A stretch of 64,000 nucleotides of DNA from Talinum fruticosum (lineage: Eukaryota > Streptophyta > Magnoliopsida > Caryophyllales > Talinaceae): the NCBI GenBank assembly GCA_021018815.1, contig JAITYX010000005.1, positions 10,896,001 to 10,960,000 on the forward strand. The letters run 5' to 3'. The notes under the pieces were generated by a model that ran no database searches, was not told the DNA's origin, and saw only the letters and a list, made by a program, of their open reading frames with translations. Made by a program: the position numbers and the translations under genes. This document shows positions 31,570-43,384 of the stretch, piece after piece (position 1 is the stretch's first letter; each line of letters starts with the position of its first letter).

Positions 31570-33403
31570 AGAGTTAGAACAGAAGAACCGAGGTAACTCG
31601 GAACGAGCCAACTCGGAATGTTGTGACTCCAAATAAACAAGTTCAAGAGCCAACTCAAAACACTCGAAGAACAAGCCAATGCAGAGGCTCAGCAAGAACA
31701 ACCAACTGAAGATTAGCCTATTAAACGAACAAACTTGGTGAATCGGAGGACAAGTAGAGCTTTCAAATATATATCTAAATTACCCATCTAAGAACATACT
31801 TTCTAATATCAATAATGGGGTAAGAAGTCGATCTTCTTTGCATAATCTATGTGCATTTTCTACATTCATATCATTAATAGAACCTAAAAATGCACTACAG
31901 GCCCTAAATGAACCCGAATAGTTAGAGGCCATGTAAGAAGAGCTTAATCAATTTGAATGAAACCAAGTTTGCACTCGACCAAACAACATTCCGAGCACTT
32001 AGTAATAGGAAACAAATAGGTTTTCAAGAACAAACTGTATAAGGAAGGGTTGGTAGTTAGAAATAAGGCTAGACTGGTTGCTTAGGGTTATAACCAAGAG
32101 GAGGGAATTGATTCTGGGAAACCATTACACCTGTTGCTAGGATTAAGGCAATCAAAATTCTCTTAGCATTTGCATTTAGCATGAGCGTCAAACTTTATCA
32201 AATGGATGTCAAATGTGTATTTCTCAATTGTTATATTCCAGTAAGAGGTTTACGTTGAGAAACCCCCTGGATTTGAAAACTCAGAATTTCTAAATCATGT
32301 TTTTAAGTTGCAAAAGGCTTTATATGGTCTTAAACAAGCTCCCGGAGCTTCGTATGAAAGACTAAGCAGTTTCTTTGTTGAAAATGATTTCAAAAGAGGT
32401 CAGATTGACAAAACTCTTTTCATAAAAACTAAGGGGAATGATTTTCTTATCATTTAGATTTATGTTGATGATATCATTTTTGGAGCTACTAATGAAACTC
32501 TATGTCAAGAGTTTTCTAAGTTTTGAGACAAGAGTTCCAAATGAGTTTGATGGGAGAACTCAATTTCTTTCTTGATCTGCAAATCAAACAAGACAAGGAT
32601 GGCATCTATGTCCAACAGTCTAAGTACACCAAGGAGCTATTGAAGAAATACAAGGTATAAGATGTGAAGCATACAACAACACCTTTGAGTATCAATTTGA
32701 AACTCGACTCGGACGAGAAAGGTAAAGTCGTAGATCGAAACTCTACAGAGGTATGATTGGATCCTTAATTTATCTCACATCTAGTAGCCCGGATATCATG
32801 TTCGAGTGTCTGTCTCTGTGTAATATTTCAAGCTAATCCCAAAGAATTACATATCACCGTGGTGAACAGAATTTTTAGATATCTTGTAGGGACTAAGAAT
32901 CTTAGTCTATGGTTTTTAAAGGACTCGGAACCGACTCTCATCAGGTACTTAGATGCTGACTATGTTGGTTACAAGGTTGATAGAAAGAGTACATCAGGAG
33001 CATGCTAATTTTTGGCTCAATCCCTTATCTCTTGGCACTCAAACAAGCGGAACTCGGTCGCTCTATCAACTGCTGAGGCTAACTACATTACGAGATGGAG
33101 CTTGTTGTGTTCGGATTCTCTTGATTAAGCGAGCACTTGAAGGATCTTGGATTATCACTCACATCTATCCCAATGAAGCGTGACGATCAAAGTGCAATCA
33201 ACATCACTAAGGATCCAATTTAACACTCAAAGACAAATCATGTTGAGGTCAGGTATGATTTTCCGAGAGACAATTATGAGAAAGGTGATACTGAACTTGA
33301 ATTTATTCCTGCTAAATTTCGGTTGGTCGATATTTTCACTAAGCCTCTTATTGAGGATCAGTTTTGTTTTATTAGGAATGAACTTGGGATGATTAATGCA
33401 TGA
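31570..33403 (+). pseudogene. copia-2 RT and RNase H
   Basis: After the CACTA the frame resumes in a region colinear with copia-1. RT shows KLYQMDVKCVFLNC (32190-32235), KALYGLKQAPGASYERLSSF (32315-32375) and YVDD at 32461-32472, preceded by a stop. RNase H lies at about 32950-33180, and the end VDIFTKPL, then IRNELGMINA, stops at 33403. At least a dozen stops and shifts. It is catalytically dead as it stands but clearly the copia-2 pol 3' half. Confidence 0.85.
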
Positions 33404-33978
33404 TTATGTGATTTATTGCTTGAGTTACTTTTTCATGATTAAGTGATAGATGCCTTGAGTAGATAACAAATAGATCGGTTGACTTAGAATGAGACAGAGC
33501 TATGCGTTATAGATTTTTGAGTGTTCCGAGTCACTCGGACACTTTACTAAGTCGGACTCAGATTATGAGCAAAATGGACATAAAAATTCTGGGGTCATCT
33601 CTAGATAAATGGAGAATCTCATAAATGTTTTCGAAAACTCTTTCTTCTCTCTCGGTCTCTATCACACGAACAGATCGGTAGAAACTAGCGAGTTGAAAGA
33701 AAGCTGTTGGAGAAACTAGCCATTACTACGCGAGCTACTCAACGGTCCGAGAACCGTTGCTTGGTATTCAAGTCGAAAGTTGGTTAGAAGCCCTTTTTCG
33801 CTATAAATAGCACCACTTCACTTTCTTTTCTTTACTTTACCAACTTAGTGCTTGCACCCTTTCTCTTGTCGCTCACAAACTCTCTCTCGCTCACTTGTGT
33901 TTTCTCTCCGATTCTCAAGTCTCTTAGTTCTCTATTCTCTCTCTACTCTCTCAATCACTCTCTAATTTCTTCGCGAAC
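33404..33978 (+). other. copia-2 pol-ORF3 spacer
   Basis: Non-coding. It holds a TATA motif at 33802 and a TC-rich leader (33880-33970, ctctctcgctcac type) before ORF3. The counterparts in copia-1 and copia-4 share TATA motif and pyrimidine-rich leader. Confidence 0.65.
33802..33809 (+). promoter_or_regulatory. TATA motif upstream of ORF3 (copia-2)
   Basis: CGCTATAAATAGCACCAC, 170 bases before the ORF3 ATG at 33979. Equivalent motifs lie before the other two ORF3 copies. Confidence 0.52.
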
Positions 33979-35579
33979 ATGCCTAAGAGAGGAACCGCTC
34001 AAGAAGGAGGTTCGACGACCAAGAAGGCCAGAACTAACTCCACTCAATTTGAGGTTTCATGAGCAAAGGCAAAAGCTCGCCTCGGATCCACCAAAGCACT
34101 TTATCGCCGAACACTTTATCCTAGACGACAAGTTTTTGCCTAAAACTTCTTTTTATTGGTTGGAACACATCCTCAAAATAGGAGTGTATTCATATCTTTA
34201 TTTTTATGAGTACATTTACCCGGACCTAGTGTTTGAGTTTTGCGCTCACATGATTGCCTCGAAGGCTTTATCACCTCTCCGGTCCAAGGTATGATTGTTC
34301 ATAATAATTTGCGCTTACTTCACACACTTTTTGATATGAAGGCCCTCTTTCTTAATTCTAATCATGTTCCATTCAATGAACTCTCTGACATTTTCTTTGA
34401 AAAATACGGCAGAGAAGTTCTTGAGTCCAGAAAGAATTTTTCCGTGACTTAAATGAAGTTAGAAGCTAGGCGTATGTGTTTTATTCCGATGAGAACTTTC
34501 TTCTCTCATCATTCTTGTAAAGAGAACCCCAACTCCAAAGTTCTCAAGGTTCTCTATGATATTCTTGAGGGCTACAAAGTAGACCTCTTTCCTTTTATTC
34601 TAGAGAAGATGGCAACCGTGCCTATATCTCTAAGAAGTCCGCTCTATATCCTTTCGGGGCACTTCTCACCACTTGTTTTCAAATAGTTTCGGATCCGTCT
34701 TCCCTTTGACCCCAATGCTTGCTTAGAACCTGCTATATGTCTTGGCACAATTGAGCTTACGAGCCTAGGATACCGGGAAGTTCAATCTGATGTCCGGGTT
34801 CATGCGTCTCAATTACTTCCTCCACCTCGGACTCGGACTACTCTAGAGGTACTACGTCTACCTGCTAGACCTTATGCTTCTCAGCCCATTCCTTCCGGTG
34901 AGCTACTTTTTCAAATAGCCAACAAGTTTGCCGCTCTAGCTGAAGAGCTGCAATCAACTCGAAGTCGTTCAAGGGCTTCATTCCAACACTGTTTTTGATA
35001 TAGTAACAAGCACAATCTCATCTTAGTGAGAACCAAGAGCTAATTTCGAGGTCAAGGAGGTCATCAAGGGATAATGAGAACAGATCGTATGCCTCCAAGA
35101 GCGCAGGTATAAGCCAGCTGAGGACTCATAATCCTCTAAAACTTGTAAGGAGTCCTCCTGTTCTTTCAAATCGAAATTAGCGAAGCTGAAGATGAAGGCG
35201 ACACGGCAGTAGAAGAAGCGGAACAAGGAAATACTGAAGGAAGAGAAGAAGAAGCAACACAAAAGGAAGAAGCTAGTCAGCTGACGACCAGGGCGATAAA
35301 GAACTTGATGTGATCTCCTCGGATCACACTCGGAGTGCCTCAAAAGAGGCGAGCAAAGCTGGTCAATCTAAAGGCCATGCCTCGGAACCTCTGCCAGCAC
35401 CTATCTTTGAAGAAGAGCCGGAAGAAGAAGAGCAAGATATGTCTTTGGTTCATAGAATCAAGATCTCTCCACTTCTTGATGTACCAATTCTACGACCACC
35501 TCGCTCAGTTGTGTCGGCAAAAGCTTATAGACGTAGGCGCACAACACGTTCTTCAAGACAGAACGCTCCTCCCTCTTAA
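33979..35579 (+). pseudogene. copia-2 ORF3 (best preserved copy)
   Basis: ATG at 33979, MPKRGTAQEGGSTTKKART, then about 34110-34290 LDDKFLPKTSFYWLEHILK and YIYPDLVFEFCAHMIAS. Then FITSPVQGMIVHNNLRLLHT and FNELSDIFFEKYGREVLESR (34265-34430). RMCFIPMRTFFSHHSCKEN and VLYDILEGYKVDLFPFILEK follow (34465-34610), then a Pro/Arg-rich stretch. The acidic end EEEPEEEEQDMSL, then PILRPPRSVVSAK stops at 35579. Order and spacing (hydrophobic block, VxG motif, HHS-x4-N block) resemble the plant transposon-protein family found with retroelements; I infer but cannot prove this. No signal peptide or obvious membrane anchor is seen. Frameshifts near 34060 and 34265 and stops at 34450 and 34684 break it. Confidence 0.65.
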
Positions 35580-35929
35580 TTTTTTAAACTCGGATTCTAT
35601 TTTTGTCCAACATCTTTTGTACTTACTTGCTTTTTCCTCCCTCCTTTTGTTCTTTTTACTAAAATGCATAAGGGGAGAGAAAGGATAGAATATTAGATGT
35701 GTGGTTTAGGGGCGGTTTCCCTTTCCTTTTCTTAGTTAAGAGTTTATTTTTTTACTTCGTATATATGTTTTTGCACTTAATGAAATATGTATTTTCTTAG
35801 CACATCTATTTCCGAGTTATATTTTTGTCTACTACGGTACTTGACTCTTTAACATTTCTACTCTAATTACAACAAAAAATATGTTATGAGTTATGTTTTG
35901 ATATGAGTGGCACCTATAATATCTTATGT
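35580..35929 (+). other. copia-2 3' untranslated region, first part
   Basis: Non-coding. Contains a purine block AAGGGGAGAGAAAGG (35669) and GGGGCGGTTTCCC (35709). It continues at 40529 beyond the chromovirus block. Confidence 0.6.
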
Positions 35930-36515
35930 TCCGATTGAGGCCTTCTTTTGTGCCATTTCTTTTCCTTTCGCCTTCCCAAGCCCTTACTCGACCTTTGCCC
36001 ATCGGCCGCTCGCCGTTCAGGCGGCCCACCGACCCCTGCTCCGGCTCCTCTCTCTCCCCTCTCTCTCTCTGTTTCACCCGCTCCTTCCTTCTCTGCTGCT
36101 CGGGCACCCCCGAGTCCTCTTTCCTTTCCTCTTTTCTTCCACCGCCTAATTGGGTCGGTTAATGATCCTAATTTGACCCCCAAATTGATTTCTATCTCAT
36201 TTCTCCACTTAAACCAAAACCCACCTCTTCATTAAACCTCATTTATCTTTTCATGACAAAAGTAATCTTTTCAACATAAAACAAATCCACGCCTCTGCCT
36301 GTCTTCGTCCCCTTATGCCTTAGCATCTTAACTTATTTTTAATACGTTGGCCATGACAATTCCTAACCGTGCAAAGGTTCGAGCACACAAAAGGGATTCT
36401 AACGTAATATGTCCGGTTATAAATAAAATCAGTCACTCAACCCCCTAGTTGCGGGAATAATATTCAATAAATCTATGCTTTACAACCACTTTTCTTTAAA
36501 ATTCCGGGTCTTACA
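35930..36515 (-). repeat. chromovirus LTR, truncated, minus strand
   Basis: Read from 36515 downward it starts TGTAAGACCCGGAATTTTAA and is colinear with 37424-38020, including CCAATTAGGCGGTGG and a GC-rich part. It ends abruptly near 35930. Frames here (for example 36183-35914) are chance frames of GC-rich DNA. Confidence 0.8.
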
Positions 36516-37423
36516 TTTCTCCCCTCCTTACAAGAATTTCGTCCTCGAAATTCGCAGTGAGTAGCATCCGAGATACAAACACTTAAATAAGTTTAGAAGT
36601 TTAGAAGTTGCTCTATCACTCCCATACCTTACTTGGAGTTCGTTGTGTTTACAAGTGTTCATAGGATCGACTATAAGTGCTTGGGGATGAGATACTTTAA
36701 GATTTACAAAGGGATCGTAGGTTGAGTCTTAACTCCCATAGAGGTGAAAGAAGGACATGAGGACTCCTTACCACCTATAGCGAGTTACCATGAGTGGTTT
36801 AAGGATCGTATTGTGCTAGATATGATCGCATATAGTTTGGTTGCCTCTCAAGTTGACTTGGTTCAAATTCCGACATTTCGCTTATACTTCCGAGCTCTCT
36901 CTACTTCCTCCTTGGTGGCGTTACTTGCCTAGCATGTGTGCCATCCTTACTACTTCGACCAATGATGCATCATAGATAATTCGTTGAACTAGCCATTCCA
37001 CTGGCTGGGCCATAGAGTTTGCTTAAGTTTATGGAAGATAAGGAGCTGCAAGGTGGTGTGGGATATTTGAATTATACATGTGCCTAGTTAATGTGTTGAT
37101 TTCGTAAGGATTTGGTGGAGGCATTAGGGTTTGATGTAAGATAAGTGACGGGATCACAATGTCCAAGCCAGCTTTTTGCCCTTTTGAGTGCGATTTGCTC
37201 CTCGGGCCATAATAGAGTGAGTAGACGCACGAGAATTTGGTAGAAAGGAGGCGGGAATTCATTGACCTCGAACGAGATTGAGTGCCTCCGTGAATCGAGT
37301 TCGGACTCAGTAGCACTTGTATGGGCGCACTTGTATGGGCAGCTTGGACTTATTTGAGTATTGGTAGTCGGACCCTATTCATTGCGAATTTCGAGGACGA
37401 AATTCTTGTAAGGAACGGAGAAA
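36516..37423. other. chromovirus internal 3' ends, inverted join
   Basis: 36534-36553 (minus) and 37386-37405 (plus) carry the same GAATTTCGAGGACGAAATTC, the pol end NFEDEIL of Tekay-type elements. The middle (about 36570-37370) holds short non-coding-looking sequence in which I recognise no domain. Orientation must flip somewhere inside it. Confidence 0.6.
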
Positions 37424-40400
37424 TGTAATACCCGGAATTTTAAAGAAAACAATTGGAAAGCATAGGATTATTGAGTATTTTTCCCTGCTGACTAGGGGGT
37501 TGAGTGACCGATTGTATTTACGGCTAGACATATTATGTTAGAATCCCTTTGGAGGCTGGTGTTGAATGAATTAAATCAAGGAATTGCCTTCCTTTTTCAT
37601 CTAAGCTAAATTGTTGGGTGATTAGGAATTGTCGTGGTCCGCGTATTAAAATAATTTAGGATGTAGCGTAAGAGGACGGAAGGGAGGAGATATGGACTTG
37701 TCGTATATGTGCCGGTGATTGTTTTCACTGAATTATGAAGAGATAATTAAGCCTATTTAGGGGCCCAATTAGGAACAGGAACCGCCAATTAAGCGATGGA
37801 GAGAGAGAGAGATAGGTAAGAGGGGGCCTTGGAGGCCCGAGTAGAGAAAAAGGAAAAGGGAAATGCGAGAGGGAGGACCGGGAAAGATGGAGAGAGGGTG
37901 CGTAGGACCTGGAGCCGAGGTCGAGGCTGGCAAGCCGGGCGGCGAACGGAGGGAAGGCCGCCGGCGCACGCAAGGGAAACGGAGGAGAAGGACACCGCCG
38001 CAAAACGCGCAGAAAGAGAGAAGGCGAGCGGTGCGAGGGTCGAAGGAAACCGAGGGGAGGACCGGCGACCACCGTAGGACCGAAGGCGGTGGCCGGCGAC
38101 GCGAGTAGCGCGAGCGAAGGGAAAAGAGAGCGAGAGACCGAGACGGAGCAGGGGCGAAGGAAGGAACCAAAGCGGGAAGTAGCGGCGGCAGCGAGGAAGG
38201 ACCGGCGGCCGACGCGGGAGGGCCCGATCGAGAGCTATCGGAGGCCAAAACGCCAAGCCGAACAGGGGAAACGAGAGACCGAGAGGCACCGAGCGAGGAC
38301 CGACGGAAAGAGGTATCGAGACCAGAAAGGCATGACTAAAGGAGCCCGAAAACCATCCCTAACACCCGAGAATTTCGGGTGGGTAGTCTTATACTCTAAA
38401 CTATTAGTAATTTCGAAATCCAAATGAGTTTATTGTGATTGTTGAATGTGATTGTGAATATTGAACATGTATGCTACTGAGCGAGGTTAGTAGTTGCTGA
38501 AAGTTGAAGTAGGAGTTGTGAAGGGAATTAGTAGTGTTTAGGCCTGAAATGGGAAACCAGGGAATTCGAGATGGAGTTGGCTTGCTTGGGAATAATGAGT
38601 AGTATCGGGAATTTGGCCAGTTGGGGATGGGGATAAGCACGTTGTGGTTTGGGGATAAATTGCAAATTAGTATTTGGGGTTGAGCCTTAGAGATTTACTG
38701 AGATCGCGGCATTAAGGAAATGATTACTAATATCGGAAAATAATGAGGGAAGTACAAAGAGAAGTGTGAATTCATAGGGTTGCACAATTGAGGCAAGGGA
38801 GTGAGGAATCGGTGATTGTTGGGATAATTGAGTCCAAAAGATAATTAAATCTTTAAGGTTGCACTAAATTCGAAGATAAGCGAAGCTAGTGAAAGTAGAG
38901 CGATAAAAAGGAATTAAGAACGGTATGATTGAGTTGGTAAAGAAAGAACGATTAATGGGATAGAAACCTAAGATGAGAGCAAATTGCACTTGGAGATGCA
39001 GGGAATTAGAGGCATTTCAGTAGTGAAGTAAGAATGAGAGCTATTTGACTAAATATGAGTAAGAAGAGGCTAAGTAGTAATGTGGAGGTGTAATTGGAAA
39101 ACATTAAAGTAAAGATGGTAAATTGTGAGAAGTTGGGACATGTGAAATTAATGGGAATTACTTATGGTTATTGTGGCTCGGAAAAAGGAAGTAATCTTAC
39201 TAAATGAGAGAATTGAGAAAGGTTTAGTTGAAGAGAAGCTGAGAATGACTATTTGTGTTGAATTGTGGCTATATGTGCAAGAGATTGTGTTAAGCGTTGT
39301 TCAAAAGTTGGTTTTAAAAGAAGTTCTTTGTTTAATGCAAAATGATACTTGAATGTGACTATGTGATATATGCTTTTCAAAAGTGAAAACCTGCTTTTAA
39401 GAAGTGAAAATGATTTGAGAATGCTTGTTTGAAACAAGCTTGATAAGTGAACGTGTTAAAGAAACTGTTGTGAATCGACTTTGCCTGGATCGTTTAGCAC
39501 AAGGAAGGATTCTAGCTAGGGGTCCTGTGTAGCACGACGCCCGATTGGAATCTTCCTAGATAGGTCCCGGGAGCCTTTTATTTGAGGTCGCGCCCGGAGA
39601 AACTAGAGAAATCAGAGAAATGATGAGAAATTGCGAAGTGCTAGTTCGAGTCCCCAACCCGGGAAGTGATTCATCGAAAGAGATTCCTTGAAAGTGATTC
39701 ATGGAAAGTGATTTAGTTGAAGTGATTCGAATTATGATTGAAAGCCTTTGAAAGAAAGTGTAGGGGTTGCCCCACTTTATTGAAAGTTGATTCGATCCCA
39801 AAAGAATTGTTCATGAATGTGAAATCGTGCTTTTAAATGACTAAAGAGTCATGATCTTTACGTTGCAAGTGATTTCATTGAAAGTATATAGATTTGTATT
39901 ATATTATTATGTTGTCGCAGATTTCATTATTATGAGTATTATGTGTAAAGAATTTTCATTTTAAGGGTATAAGGCTCCGGTGAGCCCCGTGGTTTATTGC
40001 TCACCCCCACAAATTTCCCCCACTCGCGAGTGTTGCAGGTACATTTCCGTAAAGTATGATCCATACTTAGCTTATTCCGGACTCCGCTGATCGTTGTTCT
40101 GTCTGCTGCTTGCTGAGTGATTCGTGTTACGGATGTGCATTTCTACTATTTCCTAGTCTTGTATTTTGTAATTCAATTCATATAGTTTGTACCCAATGTA
40201 CCATGAACTATTTAGATCGTTTTAAGTTTGTCGCATGATTGGTTGGACTCCGGCGTATGGTCGTTGAGTTGTATACTCCGAGTGTGTAGTTCTTTGAGTT
40301 ATATTGTGGTTTTATGCAGGGTTTTAAAGCTTTAAGCCTATGGGATAGTCCACATTACAAATAGGACTCTGCCGAAATTTTTTGGAAATCTCAAATTCTT

Positions 40401-40528
40401 TTGGGAACCCACCTTTATTATCTTTAAGTTGAGTTGAGACAGCCAAACCGACACCGAAAAGAGCCTTGGGAGTTCCTTTAAGGAACTCGGCGATGTAATA
40501 CTCCTAAGGGGTGTTTTGGGGTGTTACA
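37424..40528 (+). repeat. chromovirus LTR, complete, 3.1 kb
   Basis: TGTAATACCCGGAATT to GGGGTGTTACA, with short inverted ends. Purine tract AAGGAACGGAGAAA directly before. A GC-rich block at 37830-38330, and near 39990 GGCTCCGGTGAGCCCCG followed by GTTGCAGGTAC at 40034, as is common in Tekay LTRs. Long frames on both strands at 37725-38427 reflect GC bias. Confidence 0.85.
39664..39735. repeat. minisatellite in chromovirus LTR
   Basis: About five imperfect units of 13-15 bases of the type GAAAGTGATTCATG in a row. Confidence 0.7.
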
Positions 40529-40608
40529 AAAATGCTCGATCAATTTGTTACGAAAACTTAACTATTTAAACCGACAAGTTTCTATCTTAAGTATGGAAAG
40601 CCTTTCAT
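40529..40608 (+). other. copia-2 3' untranslated region, resumed
   Basis: GACAAGTTTCTATCTTAAG at 40573 matches 24087-24105 of copia-3 just before its polypurine tract, so copia-2 resumes here. Confidence 0.75.
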
Positions 40609-40622
40609 CAAAAAGGGGAGAT
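40609..40622 (+). other. polypurine tract of copia-2
   Basis: AAAAAGGGGAGAT directly before TGAAGACTCAGG of the 3' LTR. Confidence 0.85.
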
Positions 40623-41501
40623 TGAAGACTCAGGTATAACTTTCTATCTCTCTTGGGTTTTGATTATAAGTCATTCTAAGCCTTATAGAAACTCATATAT
40701 AAGTTTTCATCAAGGTATGACCCACTCAGAGACCATTGCTTTAGCATAATACTCGAACTGTGTTTGTAACCCACTCGGACATCATTCAGAACCATCGCAT
40801 GAGTAAATAATTTCTCTACCATGGTTATACTAAGCATTGACTTCATGTTTCGAGTTAAAATGAATTACAACGTTAATTCTAATTTCTAAGTCGGTTTATT
40901 TGTGGAGAATTATTTGTTTGATCAAGTTCATGTATCCCGATCCTTTATTCTTTATAACTTGATCATCTTTAAGGATTGATTGAAGATGGAATCTGACCCT
41001 AATGGGTATTAGACTTAGAAAATTACACTCTTTTAGGCTAAAGATAATTAAATGCTTAGTTACTATGATTTAATTATTATATGTGCCTAATCTTGGACAA
41101 AAGTATTTTTATACTTTGAGTACCAGTTTGATTTGCTTATGTAGGTTGTTTAAATAAACCTAATCTGAAGTTAAAAAGCAAAAGCAAACGGTTTCTAACT
41201 CGTTAAACACTAGCAGTACGTAAAACAACTATTTCTAGACCTAGCCGAGACACCACGTCGTGGTTGTTTGTTTCCAAATTTGAAAAACTGCAACTTTGAG
41301 TCTAACAGTTATTTCCACCTTAGTTTTCAATCATCACCAAATGATTGAACCATATTTTGGAGCCAAGAACTGTTGTGTAACATTTAAATATCAACGGATC
41401 TTTTCGAGTAACTCAAAATAGCCGTTACAACGACAAGTAAAGATCACCAGTCTAGAGCAAGTCTCAACGGTCATTCTGCCTTGATGTTTATAAATAGAAG
41501 T
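40623..41501 (+). repeat. copia-2 3' LTR, truncated just after its TATA box
   Basis: Starts TGAAGACTCAGGTATAAC and is colinear with 17973-18848. It stops after TTTATAAATAGAAG (41486-41500), where the minus-strand LTR of copia-4 begins. About 550 bases of R/U5 are missing. Confidence 0.88.
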
Positions 41502-42925
41502 TGAAGGTTTGCTCTTGAAAAGTCTAAGTCACCCTAGAGGGTGGGGGTGAATAGTATGATGAGGAAATTTTAACAAACTTAGAAACTTTAAGCTTAAAAA
41601 GAATAAACAAGAGAATTTGTGTCTAGATTGGACTCATAAAAGTATGCACAAAGAGATATGTGGAAACCCTCCTGGGGCAGAAAACCATGGTCATTGCTAA
41701 TTCAAGCACCAAGTTAAATCCACTATTTTGAATCCTCAAAATACAACAGACTAACTCAACCAGAATTGCTCCCTTACACAATTCCTTACAGAGTTTTCCT
41801 AGACTCGAAGTTCCCTTATCCGATCTAGTACTTCCTAATTGAGGTAACCTTTACGACTAGGGACAACTGAGCTAAGTTAATCCTTACAGGTCAGTCAAGG
41901 GACTTTACTCAAAAAGTAAGAACAGTGAGTGATTGATTATAAGACTTTACAAATCAGAAAAGTATTAAGTACACACTTGGAGTTCTAAGAAGAAGATTGA
42001 ATAAGTATTTATAGATGACCAAGTAGAGTGACCGTTTTGTCTTAGTTCCGAACATAAGTCTTTACTTGCCATTGTAACGGTTCTTCTCAGTTGCTCAGAA
42101 AAGATTCGTTGGGATGTAAACATTGTGCAACGGCTCTTGGCTCCTTAATGTGCTCTAGTCAACTGGTGATGTCCGAAAAGTAAGGTAGAAACCACCGTTG
42201 AGCTTAGCGTTTAAGTTTTCCAGCTTCGGAAATAGACAACCCTAACACGGTGTGTGAGCCCTGTTCGAAGTAGATAAGCCTTGTTTGTCTGGTGATTCAC
42301 AGCTTGAAGTCAGCTACTTTTGTAACTCAAAAATTAGATAACCTCGTTTGGATAATCTACAAAAGTAAACCACTTTGGTTCTTAAAGTATAAAATACTTT
42401 GGTCCAATATTAGGCACGAGATAATAATTTAATTAAGATAATTAAGTACATAATTATCTTAGGCCTAAAAGAGTGGAATTTTCTGAGTCTAATATTGAAT
42501 ATACTCGAATTCCATCGTAGTCAATCTTAAGAAAGATCATGTTAGAAAGAGTAAAATCATCGAGTATAAAGACTTGATCTAGACAAATAATTCTCAATCA
42601 AACAAATTGACTTGCAATCATCGAGTATAAAAGGAATTAACATTGTAATTCACTTTGCGTTGAAATATGCAGATCGAACTCATAATAAAAGAGTAACGAA
42701 ATTATTTGTACATGCGATAGATCCGAGTGCTTGTCTAAGTGATTCGAAACACTAATGTAGAAGATATGCAAGAATGTGTTTTTGAGTCGATCGAAACGAA
42801 TGAAAACTTATACAGAGTTTCTATAACACTAAGAATGACTTGCAATCAAAACTTAGGAGGGATGAGGTTTGTACCGAGTCTTCAAGTAGTACTCGAATGA
42901 TTTAGATTTAGAGTATGAGTCTTCA
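41502..42925 (-). repeat. copia-4 3' LTR
   Basis: On the plus strand TGAAGGTTTGCTCTTG to GAGTCTTCA, 1424 bases; the inverted form of the family LTR. The polypurine complement ATCTCCCCTTTTTGATG follows at 42926. Confidence 0.9.
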
Positions 42926-43384
42926 ATCTCCCCTTTTTGATGAAAGGCATTCCACACTCAAATAGAAACTTTTGTTAATGTAAAACATGAGTTTTCATTC
43001 TCACTAAGTAGAACATATCGGACTAAGAAGTAGTGAGTGAAGTATTTCATACTCGGAGAAGGCATTGTAGATACTATTACTACTTTGAACATTTATGCTG
43101 ATAACACATTTAGCAAATATATATAAATAGACAAATCAGAGCAGAAAAGAAATAATATAAGAGATCGAACTCAGAAAAAGTTAATGTCGAAATGATTCTC
43201 GCTCAAAAAAGAAAGTTCATTCGGATATACACAAAAAATACAAAAAGATGGTGAGCTCCCCTGAACATAACAACATCAATTTTTTAATTTTTCTCCCCTT
43301 GCTGTTCATCAAAAATAGGAAAAATAAATAAAAAAGATACAGTGGATGTTGGACAAAAAAATAAAACTAAAGACAAGAAATTAA
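42926..43384 (-). other. copia-4 polypurine tracts and 3' untranslated region
   Basis: 42926-42940 is the LTR-adjacent polypurine tract. A second block, TTCTCCCCTTGCTGTTC on the plus strand, lies at 43290-43306, at the same distance as in copia-1. No coding sequence otherwise. Confidence 0.7.

Larger units (their letters stand above)
35930..40528. mobile_element. two chromovirus (Tekay/Del-like) 3' ends in inverted orientation
   Basis: Left: minus-strand LTR start at 36515 running leftward, truncated near 35930. Right: full plus-strand LTR 37424-40528. Both LTR starts are preceded by the same pol terminus coding ANFEDEIL and a purine tract. The block splits the copia-2 3' region, but no target duplication can be identified because the left LTR is truncated. 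Confidence 0.78.
17973..41501 (+). mobile_element. copia-2: plus-strand Sirevirus split by three insertions
   Basis: 5' LTR 17973-19403, PBS, gag (19463-21215), protease (to 21433), integrase (25619-26825), RT-RNase H (31570-33403), ORF3 (33979-35579), polypurine tract (40609-40622) and a truncated 3' LTR (40623-41501). Three foreign blocks interrupt it: copia-3 (21439-25613), a CACTA element (26829-31566) and chromovirus ends (about 35930-40528). After removing the first two and one copy of each target duplication, the flanks line up with uninterrupted copia-1, which shows these are insertions into one element. Confidence 0.87.

Noticed and set aside
33979..35579. Calling ORF3 an envelope gene
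   Set aside because: Position fits, but no signal peptide, fusion peptide or membrane anchor can be seen.
35832..36235. Pro/Ser/Leu-rich frames on both strands
   Set aside because: Same GC-rich LTR part in the truncated minus-strand copy.
37725..38427. Long overlapping frames on both strands
   Set aside because: They lie in the GC-rich part of a chromovirus LTR, open in several frames at once, with no domain; GC bias explains them.
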